NCBI RefSeq assembly: GCF_011045115.1
Contig: NZ_JAAKZG010000004.1
Location: 186,001 to 250,000, forward strand
DNA from: Mesorhizobium zhangyense
Lineage (GTDB): Bacteria > Pseudomonadota > Alphaproteobacteria > Rhizobiales > Rhizobiaceae
DNA length: 64,000 nucleotides
Direction of reading: 5' to 3'
Of the stretch, positions 44,817 to 53,072 are shown in pieces. Every line of letters begins with the position of its first letter. Position 1 is the first letter of the stretch. Position numbers and translations under genes: made by a program. The notes under the pieces are model-generated. The model worked only from the letters and a program-made list of their open reading frames with translations, did no database searches and was not told where the DNA came from.

Positions 44817-47027
44817 TCACCAGCGGTACTTCAGCGATGCGGTAATGTTCCGGCCCTGTCCGAGATAGCAATAGCCATCGTTGCATACCGTTGCGCGGTC
44901 GTCGGCAATGTTGCGGACTGCGAACGCGGCAGTGACACCTTCATATTTCTTGTCGATGGCGCCGAAGTCATAGGACGCTGAGGCATCGAGATAGACCGCC
45001 GCGTCGTTCTTGCTGGTATTGGCCGTGCTCGTGTAGGTTTCGCTGAGAAAGCGCACGCCTGCACCCAAAGACAGGCCTGAAACAGCCGTGCTCTCGTCGA
45101 ATTTGTAGTTCGCCCAGAGGGTTGCCACGTGTTCGGGCGTGACGACCGGAACCTTTCCTATTTCCGTCGGGGCACCGGCTGTGATTTCAGCATGGTTGTA
45201 CGTATAGGCCGCGATCACATCCAGCCCGTCCATAAGGGAGGCTCGTGCCTCCAGCTCCAAGCCTTTGCTCGTCACTTCCCCAAGCGAACGGTAAGTCCCT
45301 AGGTCGGGATTGACGACGGTGGGTCTATTCTTTTCGACGAGATGATAAGCGACCGCCGACAGCAGGATATCGGTTCCCGGTGGCTGATACTTCACACCCA
45401 GTTCGAACTGTTCACCCTCGGTTGGATCAAGAATGCTATCCGAGGTCGACCGGTTCGTAATAGGCTCGAACGAGGTCGCGTAGCTTGCGAAGGGTGCGAT
45501 GCCATTATCGAAAAGGTAGAGAGCGCCAGCCTGAACGCTGAAAGCATCCTTTTTCACGTTTTCCTTTGGATTATCACCGGAAAGCAGAAGCTCTGTATCG
45601 CGGTTCTGCTCGACCCAGGTCTGGCGGCCTCCGAGCGTGAAGCGCCACTTGTCCAGTTCGATCTGGTCCAGCGCGTAAATGCCTGTCTGGCGCAAGTCCG
45701 CTTCAGCAGCCATGTAATTGTAATCCGGCGTTGGACCGGAAACGCCATAGGTCGGGTTGCTGATATCGAAGTCATAGGCAGGGTTTGGAACGAAATCAAA
45801 TCCGTAGGCGAACGACGAGTTCACCTTGGTATAATCGAGGCCGAAGAGCATCGTATGAGCGAGCGGGCCGGTGTCGAACTTGGCCTCGAGTTGGTTGTCG
45901 ACCTGGAAAACGTTCATCTCGTCGCGGATAGCGGTCGCGCCCCGATGGGCGACAGTCTCGGTCTCGTCCCAGCCGTAAATGCCTAGGTAACGCGATCTCA
46001 GATCCAGATGGGAATATCGAAGATTCTGACGGGCAGTAAGGCCGTTACCAAAATCGTGCTCGAACTTGTAGCCGATCTGTTGCTGCCGGACTTTCTGGTA
46101 ATCATAATCCGGGTCACTGGCACGCAGATGAAGAACTTTTCCTGAACCCGGGTCGGTGATTGCGCCGACATTGGCGTCCGTCTCCTCGGATTGCACCAGG
46201 CCATACACGGTGAATGACGTTGCGGCATCCGGATTCCAGGTAAAGGACGGCTGCAAGAAATAGCGATCGTCGCCAATGTCGAAATTCGTTTCGCCGTTTC
46301 GCGCAAGACCGACAACCCTGTAGAGGAATTCGTCGCTGCCTTCGGTAACCGGACCGCTGAAATCGAACGCAGCCTGCGCCCGGTTCTGCGTGCCATACAG
46401 CAGTTCGACTTCCCGGATTTTTTCTTCCGTCGGGAGCTTTGATACCTTGTTGATGATCCCGGCCGGGGTGCCCGCACCGTAAAGGACCGATACCGGACCC
46501 TTGATGATCTCTACGCGCTCGAGCGAGTAAGGGTCGGTACGGAAGGTGCCATAGTTCATGTAAGGCTGGCGAAGACCGTCCTTGTAGTCGCCAATCGTTG
46601 TCGCGCTGAAGCCGCGAATGTAGATCTGATCGAAGCGCGGGTCGAAGCCATACCCGCCGGTCGTCACACCCGCGGAGTACCGAACTGCCTCGATAATGTC
46701 CTGCGCGCCGCGCTGCTCGAGTTCCTTGCGCGTTACCACCGAGACGGAGCGTGGCGTCTCGACCAGTGGCGTATCCGTCTTCGTCGCGCCGGAGCTGCGC
46801 TTTGCAGCCACCGTCTTGTTGTCTTCCTGGGAATTGTCCCGACCTGCTCCTGCGCTGACCGTGATCTGCTGGAGTACTGTTGTTTCTTCTGAAGTCTGCG
46901 CGCTGTTTTCCTGCGCAAGTGCATAGCCTGTGCATAAAATCGTCGACAGGAACGTCGTCGCTATCAGCCTGCCCCGATACGATACCTCGTCACGAGCGGT
47001 TACGCTGCGACCAATAAAAACCGCCAT
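44817..47027 (-). CDS. TonB-dependent siderophore receptor (FhuA-like)
   Basis: A 736-aa outer-membrane receptor for a ferric siderophore. A signal peptide (IATTFLSTILCTGYALAQ) precedes the plug domain (about residues 85-195: TDTPLVETPRSVSVVTRKEL, IYIRGFSATTIGDYKDGLRQ, VEIIKGPVSVLYGAGTPAG), followed by a 22-strand-type barrel that ends in NITASLKYRW with the terminal aromatic. TonB-box-like residues (LQQITVSAG) are near 52. It belongs to the ferrichrome/hydroxamate receptor subgroup. It diverges from the fhuC-like gene and shares the iron boxes at 47094-47148. Confidence 0.92.
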   Translation of the reverse strand: MAVFIGRSVTARDEVSYRGRLIATTFLSTILCTGYALAQENSAQTSEETTVLQQITVSAGAGRDNSQEDNKTVAAKRSSGATKTDTPLVETPRSVSVVTRKELEQRGAQDIIEAVRYSAGVTTGGYGFDPRFDQIYIRGFSATTIGDYKDGLRQPYMNYGTFRTDPYSLERVEIIKGPVSVLYGAGTPAGIINKVSKLPTEEKIREVELLYGTQNRAQAAFDFSGPVTEGSDEFLYRVVGLARNGETNFDIGDDRYFLQPSFTWNPDAATSFTVYGLVQSEETDANVGAITDPGSGKVLHLRASDPDYDYQKVRQQQIGYKFEHDFGNGLTARQNLRYSHLDLRSRYLGIYGWDETETVAHRGATAIRDEMNVFQVDNQLEAKFDTGPLAHTMLFGLDYTKVNSSFAYGFDFVPNPAYDFDISNPTYGVSGPTPDYNYMAAEADLRQTGIYALDQIELDKWRFTLGGRQTWVEQNRDTELLLSGDNPKENVKKDAFSVQAGALYLFDNGIAPFASYATSFEPITNRSTSDSILDPTEGEQFELGVKYQPPGTDILLSAVAYHLVEKNRPTVVNPDLGTYRSLGEVTSKGLELEARASLMDGLDVIAAYTYNHAEITAGAPTEIGKVPVVTPEHVATLWANYKFDESTAVSGLSLGAGVRFLSETYTSTANTSKNDAAVYLDASASYDFGAIDKKYEGVTAAFAVRNIADDRATVCNDGYCYLGQGRNITASLKYRW

Positions 47028-47093
47028 TTGGTATGCCCACTGCTCTAAAATTCGCTATGCACCGCAATCCCCTTGCGGTAGCACCTGGATTGT

Positions 47094-47148
47094 TGACTTC
47101 ATAAGTCATGTTCAATGTTGACTATGAGAGTCATGTTTCATAGTCAAC
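47094..47148. promoter_or_regulatory. Two RirA-type iron-responsive operator boxes with a nested inverted repeat
   Basis: TGACTTCATAAGTCA (47094-47108) and TGACTATGAGAGTCA (47119-47133) both fit the IRO box TGA-N9-TCA recognised by RirA in Rhizobiales. In addition GTTGACTATGA (47117-47127) and TCATAGTCAAC (47138-47148) are an 11-bp perfect inverted repeat overlapping the second box. The site lies between the divergent receptor and transporter genes, so both are probably iron-repressed. Confidence 0.65.
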
Positions 47149-47227
47149 CGCATATCGCATGTGCGAAGGGGATTCATTGTTCCTTTTGCACCAGCGTCCC
47201 ACGAGCCGTCGCGCAAAGGTCAAAACC

Positions 47228-48019
47228 GTGTCCCAGATCGAAGTCTCAACCGCCTTCAAGATCGATGATGTCAGCTTCGCGGTCGGAGATCGCAGGCTGC
47301 TTGGCCCGGTATCGCTGGAACTAGAGCGCTCGCGCGTCTACGGCCTGATCGGTCATAACGGCTCGGGAAAAACGACGCTCATCAAGCTCCTGGCGCGCCA
47401 GCAGGCGGTCACCTCGGGCGCCATCACATTTGCCGAGCGCCCGCTCGAACGCTGGGGTTCACGGGAATTGGCGCGTGCGCTGGCCTATTTGCCCCAGACG
47501 ACGCCCGCAGCAACGGGCCTGACGGTACGCGAACTCGCGGCCCTCGGCCGGTACCCGTGGCACGGTGCGCTCGGCCGTTTCGGCGCGGAAGACCGCCAGC
47601 ATGTCGAGGAAGCGTTGAAGCTGACCGACATGGAAGGCTTCGCCGACCGGCTGGTCGACGAGCTTTCCGGTGGCGAGAGGCAGCGCGCATGGCTTGCCAT
47701 GCTGGTTGCGCAGAACGCCGGCGTGATGCTGCTCGATGAGCCGATCTCGGCGCTCGACATCGCCCACCAGGTCGAAGTGCTCGGGCTGGTGCAAGAGCTA
47801 AGCCGCAAGCGCGATCTCTGCGTCATCATTGTCCTGCACGATCCGAACATGGCGGCGCGCTATTGCGACGAACTGATTGCGCTCAAGGATGGCCGCCTGC
47901 TGACGCGCGGCACGCCCGCCGAGATGATGAAGAGCGATGTGCTGAAGGGTATTTTCGGCGTCGAAATGGGTGTGTTTCCTCATCCCGTTACCGGCCAGCC
48001 CATCGGCTACGTTCAGTGA
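47228..48019 (+). CDS. fhuC: Iron-siderophore ABC transporter ATPase
   Basis: A 263-aa ATPase of the FecE/FhuC group: Walker A GHNGSGKTT, LPQTTPAATGLTV, signature LSGGERQRAWLAMLVAQ and Walker B VMLLDEPISALDIAHQ, then VLHDPNMAARYCDE. GTG 47228 has AAAGG upstream; the frame is open further 5' through the regulatory region. Its stop overlaps the fhuD start (GTGA). Confidence 0.9.
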   Translation: MSQIEVSTAFKIDDVSFAVGDRRLLGPVSLELERSRVYGLIGHNGSGKTTLIKLLARQQAVTSGAITFAERPLERWGSRELARALAYLPQTTPAATGLTVRELAALGRYPWHGALGRFGAEDRQHVEEALKLTDMEGFADRLVDELSGGERQRAWLAMLVAQNAGVMLLDEPISALDIAHQVEVLGLVQELSRKRDLCVIIVLHDPNMAARYCDELIALKDGRLLTRGTPAEMMKSDVLKGIFGVEMGVFPHPVTGQPIGYVQ

Positions 48020-48939
48020 CCCAGTTCCAGCCTTCGCATCTTGAGGGCCCACCCCGTCGAGGATTGAGCCGGCGCGCAGCGCTTGGGCTTTTGGCGATTC
48101 CGTTCATCGCTACATTGCCGGCGCACGCGGAGCAGCCACCGCAACGCATCGTCTGCCTGGATCATGGCTTGACGGAAACGCTTCTCATGCTCGGCGTCAG
48201 GCCGATCGCCGTGCCCAATCGTGAATCCTGGGAGGCTTGGGTGGTGGAGCCACCACTGCCGCCGGAAATAGCCGATATCGGCACGCTTCTGGAACCGAAT
48301 CTCGAATTTCTCCAGCAGCTCCGGCCGGATATCATCCTGAGCATTCCATTTCTCGACGGCATCAAGCCGCTGCTGGAACGCATTGCGCCGGTCACGTCGA
48401 TCAGCATCTACGCCGAAGACGGTCAGCCCTACGAGCGTTCCGTCGCAGCCACCCGGCAGCTTGCCCAACTGGTCGGCAAGGTCGAGGAAGGCGAAGCGCT
48501 GATCCGTGAGACAGAAGAGAAATTCGCCGAGATCCGGCTGCGCCTGGAACCGCTTTCCGAACGGCCAATCTACGTCGTCAGTTTCCTCGATCCACGCAAC
48601 GTTCGCGTCTATGGCCGCAAGAGCCTGTTCCAGGAAGTTTTCGACCGTATCGGCATCCGCAATGCCTGGACGGCAGAGACCAACTACTGGGGCTTTTCGA
48701 CGGTCGGCATCGATGGACTTGCGGGATCGAGCAATGCGCGCCTTGCCTATCTGGATCCATTGCCGACGGGAGCAACCGGAACGCTGACCGAAAGCCCGGT
48801 CTGGAACGCGATGCCCTTCGTTCGCAGCCGCTCCATGTTGCATCTGCCGCCGGTTCTCATGTTCGGTACGCTTCCCTCCGCGACCCGCTTTGCACAGGTT
48901 CTTGCCGATGCACTGACGGCGGAGAGCGCCAATGGCTGA
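48016..48939 (+). CDS. fhuD: Iron-siderophore ABC substrate-binding protein
   Basis: A 307-aa periplasmic binding protein of the FhuD/BtuF fold. The N-terminus has RRGLSRRAALGLLAIPF..PAHA, a signal peptide with a double-Arg feature that may use the Tat route. The mature part has RIVCLDHGLTETLLMLGVRP, a long central helix and YVVSFLDPRNVRVYGRKSLF. It overlaps fhuB by 8 bases. Ligand by context: a ferric hydroxamate-type siderophore. Confidence 0.88.
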   Translation: MTQFQPSHLEGPPRRGLSRRAALGLLAIPFIATLPAHAEQPPQRIVCLDHGLTETLLMLGVRPIAVPNRESWEAWVVEPPLPPEIADIGTLLEPNLEFLQQLRPDIILSIPFLDGIKPLLERIAPVTSISIYAEDGQPYERSVAATRQLAQLVGKVEEGEALIRETEEKFAEIRLRLEPLSERPIYVVSFLDPRNVRVYGRKSLFQEVFDRIGIRNAWTAETNYWGFSTVGIDGLAGSSNARLAYLDPLPTGATGTLTESPVWNAMPFVRSRSMLHLPPVLMFGTLPSATRFAQVLADALTAESANG

Positions 48940-50968
48940 TCAGGCAGCAACGATGGTGCCGGCGGGCAGTACGTCACACCGGCTTTCATTCCTCGGCAAC
49001 CTGCCGCTTGGCGCGCTGCTGCTTTGTGCCGTGCTGATCGCGGCGGCCACAGCCGCGACCATCTCCAATCTCACCGTGCAGCTTCCTTCCGCACTTTGGG
49101 TCGACGCGCTCACCGCGCCCGACATCGACGACATGCGGCAGGTGCTGGTCCACTACGCCTATCTGCCGCGGCTTGCAGTCAGCCTGCTTTGTGGTGCGGC
49201 TCTCGGCCTTGCTGGAACGGTGTTGCAGCAGGTCCTGCGCAATCCGCTCGCCGCCCCCGAAACCGTCGGCGTCTCCGCCGGAGCGTATCTGGCGCTGGCC
49301 CTGGCGACACTTCTTGCGCCGTCCCTGCTTGCCTACGGCCGCGAATGGGTGGCACTTGCGGGTGCGCTCGTGGCAATCGCCGCCGTTTTCGGCCTGTCGT
49401 GGCACAAGGGTCTGTCGCCGCTTTCGGTGGTGCTGGCAGGCCTCGTCGTCAGCCTCTATGCCGGCTCCATCGGCGCCGCACTGATTGTGCTGAAGCATGA
49501 ATGGCTGGCCGGCCTCTTCATCTGGGGCGCCGGAACGCTCGGCCAGCAGGACTGGACGACGACGCTTTGGCTTATTCCGCGTCTTGGCATAGCGGCCCTG
49601 GCGATCGGCCTCATGGTGCGGCCGCTGACCTTGCTTGGCCTCGATGACGAAGGCGCGCGCAGCCTCGGCGTTCCGCTCGGTGTCTACCGCTTCGCCGCCC
49701 TGGGCGCTGCGGTGGCTCTGATTTCGTTTGTCGTAGCAGCAGTCGGCGTCATCGGCTTCATCGGCCTGGCTGCGGCAGCGCTCGCGCGCATCGGCGGCGC
49801 GCGCCGCTTTGGCCAGAGGCTCATCATGGCGCCGCTGATAGGCGCTGCCCTTTTGTGGGCTGCGGATCAGGGCGTGCAGCTATTGACCGGCTCACAAGGC
49901 GATCTGCTGCCGACCGGCGCAATCACCGCGCTGCTCGGCGCGCCACTGCTTCTATGGCTGCTGCCACGCCTCAAGCTCGGCTCGGAAACTCCGGCGCTGA
50001 CCGCCGATCGACTGCCGCGGGCATTGCACCCCGGCCTGCTTCTGATCGGGATCGCCATCCTCCTGACAGCAGTGCTTTTCTTCGCATTGTTCTATGGCCC
50101 CGGACCGGCGGGCTGGAATTTCGCCTTCGGCGATCAGCTGCAGTCGATCCTGTCATGGCGGCTGCCGCGCGTCCTTGCTGCCCTTTCGGCGGGTGCTATG
50201 CTGGCGCTTGCCGGATTGATGATACAAAGGCTGACCGGCAATCCCATGGCCAGCCCCGAAGTGCTCGGTGTCAGCGCAGGTGCAGCGCTGGGCATGATCG
50301 TGGCGCTGTTCGTGTTCGTCGACGCAAGCCGTCCCACCCAGACGATTGCCGCGACCGTCGGCGCCTTTGCCGCGCTGTCGGTAATGCTCGCGCTTGGACG
50401 GCGCGCCGCCTTCGCGCCGGAGCGGCTTCTGCTTGCCGGCATAGCGCTGACGGCGCTGTTCGACGCCTTGATCCTCATACTGACCGCAACCGGCGATCCG
50501 CGCGCGATGCTGCTCCTGAACTGGTTCACAGGATCGACTTATGGCGTTGATATCAATGCGGCAATACTCACCGCGGGGCTCGCCGCGTTTCTGGTTGTGT
50601 TGACGCCTTTGTTCCTGCGCTGGCTCGACATATTACCGCTCGGGCCAACGGCCGCACATGGGCTTGGCCTCAATCTCACCACGACTCGCCTTCTCATCCT
50701 GCTGATGACCGCAGCGCTGACGGCAGCATCAACGCTGATTGTCGGGCCACTCACCTTCATCGGCTTGATGGCACCGCATCTTGCCCGCCGTCTCGGCCTT
50801 GCGCGTGCCATGCCGCAGGCAGTGGGTGCGGTGCTTGCCGGTGCGCTGATCATGGTTGCCGCCGACTGGATCGGCCGCACGGCGATCTTCCCACGCCAGA
50901 TTCCGGCAGGTCTCGTTGCCACCCTTATCGGCGGGCCGATCCTGATGTGGCTGCTGCGCCGTCGCTAA
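48932..50968 (+). CDS. fhuB: Iron-siderophore ABC permease, fused double-length
   Basis: A 678-aa permease made of two FecCD domains in tandem, as in FhuB of enterobacteria. Each half has the family marker: LRNPLAAPETVGVSAGAYLA near residue 105 and RLTGNPMASPEVLGVSAGAA near 430, and a C-terminal VGPLTFIGLMAPHLARRLG. About 18-20 membrane segments are expected. It starts inside the fhuD gene. Confidence 0.93.
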   Translation: MADQAATMVPAGSTSHRLSFLGNLPLGALLLCAVLIAAATAATISNLTVQLPSALWVDALTAPDIDDMRQVLVHYAYLPRLAVSLLCGAALGLAGTVLQQVLRNPLAAPETVGVSAGAYLALALATLLAPSLLAYGREWVALAGALVAIAAVFGLSWHKGLSPLSVVLAGLVVSLYAGSIGAALIVLKHEWLAGLFIWGAGTLGQQDWTTTLWLIPRLGIAALAIGLMVRPLTLLGLDDEGARSLGVPLGVYRFAALGAAVALISFVVAAVGVIGFIGLAAAALARIGGARRFGQRLIMAPLIGAALLWAADQGVQLLTGSQGDLLPTGAITALLGAPLLLWLLPRLKLGSETPALTADRLPRALHPGLLLIGIAILLTAVLFFALFYGPGPAGWNFAFGDQLQSILSWRLPRVLAALSAGAMLALAGLMIQRLTGNPMASPEVLGVSAGAALGMIVALFVFVDASRPTQTIAATVGAFAALSVMLALGRRAAFAPERLLLAGIALTALFDALILILTATGDPRAMLLLNWFTGSTYGVDINAAILTAGLAAFLVVLTPLFLRWLDILPLGPTAAHGLGLNLTTTRLLILLMTAALTAASTLIVGPLTFIGLMAPHLARRLGLARAMPQAVGAVLAGALIMVAADWIGRTAIFPRQIPAGLVATLIGGPILMWLLRRR

Positions 50969-50997
50969 CTTTACCAAGCTTTGCCGAGAGACAATTC

Positions 50998-51891
50998 ATG
51001 CCAGAGCGCGCCACCCCGAGACCTGCCCTTGTCGCCAACACGACCGTCCAGGATTTCGTTCCTGCCAATGGCGGCGAACCCTACCGCATCTTCACCTACA
51101 TACCGGCAGCACCCGAGCCTGAAACCGGCTGGCCGGTGCTCTATATGACCGATGGCAACGCCGTGATCGCGACGGCGGTGGATGCAGTTCGGGCGCAGGC
51201 GAACTACCCGCTCGGCACGGGTATCCAAGAAGGCGTGATCGTGGCGATCGGCTATCCCGTCGAAGGCGCCTATGATCCGCTCCGGCGCTCTTGGGATCTC
51301 GGGCCACCGCCAGGGAAAACCTATCCGCCCTTCTACGAAAACACGCCCGACGTGCGCACAGGGGGTGCCGGGGAGTTTCTTGCCTTCATCGAAGACGAAC
51401 TCAAGCCATGGATCGAGGGCCGCGTAAAAATCGACCGCAGCCGGCAGGCGTTTTATGGGCACTCTTTCGGCGGGCTCTTCGCGCTCTATGCGCTCTTCAA
51501 CCGCCCCTTTGCCTTTCGGACATGGATTTCTGCGAGCCCAGCGATCTATTGGGAGGATCGCCTGATCGACCGCTCTCTCGAAGCCTTCGAAGCCAGTTTG
51601 CCTGAAGGTCTTGTGGCCGACGTGATCCTGTCGGCTGGCGAATACGAAACCGAAAAACTGGCTCCGTTCCAGATCGGAGCAGAGGATGAAGCCAAGCGGC
51701 TGGAACAAAAGAAGGTCACCCGCACCGACGAATTCGCAAAAGACATGGCGGAGCGTCTGAACCGTCTTTCACCGGACAAGCTGAAAGCCAGCTTCGAGCT
51801 GCATCCGGGCGAGAACCACATGTCAATGCTGCCGGTCACGGTCAATCGGGCGGTTCAGGCCGCTTTTGCCGTCAAGCGCGGCGGTTCCTGA
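50998..51891 (+). CDS. Alpha/beta-hydrolase, siderophore-esterase-like (Fes/IroE group)
   Basis: A 297-aa hydrolase without a clear signal peptide. The nucleophile Ser is in FYGHSFGGLFALYALF near residue 158 and the catalytic His in HPGENHMSMLP near 282; WPVLYMTDGNA near 45 forms the oxyanion region. The esterase-D-like family includes Fes and IroE, which cut ferric trilactone siderophores to release iron. It starts 29 bases after fhuB on the same strand, so hydrolysis of the imported siderophore in the cytoplasm is a reasonable inference. Confidence 0.82.
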   Translation: MPERATPRPALVANTTVQDFVPANGGEPYRIFTYIPAAPEPETGWPVLYMTDGNAVIATAVDAVRAQANYPLGTGIQEGVIVAIGYPVEGAYDPLRRSWDLGPPPGKTYPPFYENTPDVRTGGAGEFLAFIEDELKPWIEGRVKIDRSRQAFYGHSFGGLFALYALFNRPFAFRTWISASPAIYWEDRLIDRSLEAFEASLPEGLVADVILSAGEYETEKLAPFQIGAEDEAKRLEQKKVTRTDEFAKDMAERLNRLSPDKLKASFELHPGENHMSMLPVTVNRAVQAAFAVKRGGS

Positions 51892-51911
51892 CCGCTGCGC
51901 AACCTGCTCGA

Positions 51912-53003
51912 CTATTTCACGACGAAGGCGCTCCGCGGCAGTTCGGAAAGCACCTCTGCACGATTGCCGCGCACGATGACGATCTCTTCCAGCCGCAGGC
52001 CGAATTTGCCCTGCAGATAGATGCCCGGCTCGATCGAGAAGACGTTGCCCTCTTCAAGGATCGTCTCGGATGTACCCGTGATGTAGGGCGGCTCGTGAAT
52101 ATCGATGCCGAGGCCGTGACCGGTGCGATGCAGGAAGAACTCGCCGTAGCCGGCAGCGGTGATGACATCGCGAGCAGCCTTGTCGACTTCCTTGGCGGCA
52201 ACGCCGGGCTTGGCCGCATCGACCGCCGCCTGCACGGCGCGCTCCAGCACACCATGGACTTCGTCGAAGCCTGCCGGCGTCTCGCCGAAAATACCGACGC
52301 GCGTCATGTCGCTGGGATAGCCATCCTTGCGACCACCGATGTCGATCAGCACGGCTTCGTTGCGCTTCAGCTTGCGGTCGCCGGTGTGGTGATGCGGGAA
52401 GGCTCCATTCTCGCCAAAGCAGACGCTGACGAATTCCGGCTTCGCACCATTGGCGATATAATAATCGCGGATGGCCTGCCCAACTTCCAGTTCGGTGATG
52501 CCTTCCTTGAGTGCGGCAAAGCCCGCCCGCATGGCGCCATCATTGAGCACGGCATTCATCTTGAGCAACGCGTATTCGGCATCGTCCTTGCGGGCGCGCA
52601 GATAGCCGACCGTATCGTTCAGGAAGCCGCGCTTCGCGCCCGGCAGCGCGTCGATCACCAGCAGCGTGAAATCGGCGCGCATGGTCTCGTCCAGCGCAAT
52701 CTTCAGGCCGGGCCGGTCTGCACCGCTGTCGGTCAGTAGTTTTGCCAGTGCTGCATCGGGCCCGTCAGCGTCGGCCCATGTGTAGAAGGGCAGCTTGGTG
52801 AATGGCCGCTGGCTATCCGCATTGAGCGACGGCATCAGGAAGCCGGCATGATCTTTCGACACGATCAGCAACACCGGCCGCTCGTCGCCATGCGGCGACA
52901 TGCCTGCCAGCCATACGAGATGCGAGGAAGGACCGACTACGACGAGATCGGTCCCGGTTGCCGTCATGCGCTCGCGCAGGCGAGCCATCCGCTGTTCATG
53001 CAT
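51912..53003 (-). CDS. M24-family aminopeptidase (Xaa-Pro dipeptidase-like)
   Basis: A metallopeptidase of about 363 aa. An N-terminal creatinase-like domain (VVGPSSHLVWLAG) precedes the pita-bread catalytic domain with metal ligands in IDIGGRKDGYPSDMTRVG (two Asp), HRTGHGLGIDIHE (His), SIEPGIY (Glu) and RLEEIVIV (Glu). I use ATG 53003; the frame extends to a TTG at 53045 inside a stem-loop. It is downstream of a peptide-binding-protein gene on the same strand, so it likely degrades imported peptides. Confidence 0.88.
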   Translation of the reverse strand: MHEQRMARLRERMTATGTDLVVVGPSSHLVWLAGMSPHGDERPVLLIVSKDHAGFLMPSLNADSQRPFTKLPFYTWADADGPDAALAKLLTDSGADRPGLKIALDETMRADFTLLVIDALPGAKRGFLNDTVGYLRARKDDAEYALLKMNAVLNDGAMRAGFAALKEGITELEVGQAIRDYYIANGAKPEFVSVCFGENGAFPHHHTGDRKLKRNEAVLIDIGGRKDGYPSDMTRVGIFGETPAGFDEVHGVLERAVQAAVDAAKPGVAAKEVDKAARDVITAAGYGEFFLHRTGHGLGIDIHEPPYITGTSETILEEGNVFSIEPGIYLQGKFGLRLEEIVIVRGNRAEVLSELPRSAFVVK

Positions 53004-53034
53004 ATCTTTAAGTTCTTCTGTTGTTGAATGAGGA

Positions 53035-53056
53035 GGAGCCGCCAAGCGGCGGCTCC
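53035..53056 (-). terminator. Stem-loop between peptide-binding protein and peptidase genes
   Basis: GGAGCCGCC (53035-53043) and GGCGGCTCC (53048-53056) form a perfect 9-bp stem with a 4-base loop, 17 bases after the stop of the binding-protein gene in its direction of transcription. It is the fourth such structure behind a binding-protein gene in this window. Confidence 0.55.
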
Positions 53057-53072
53057 GAGGGATAAAAGCCAG

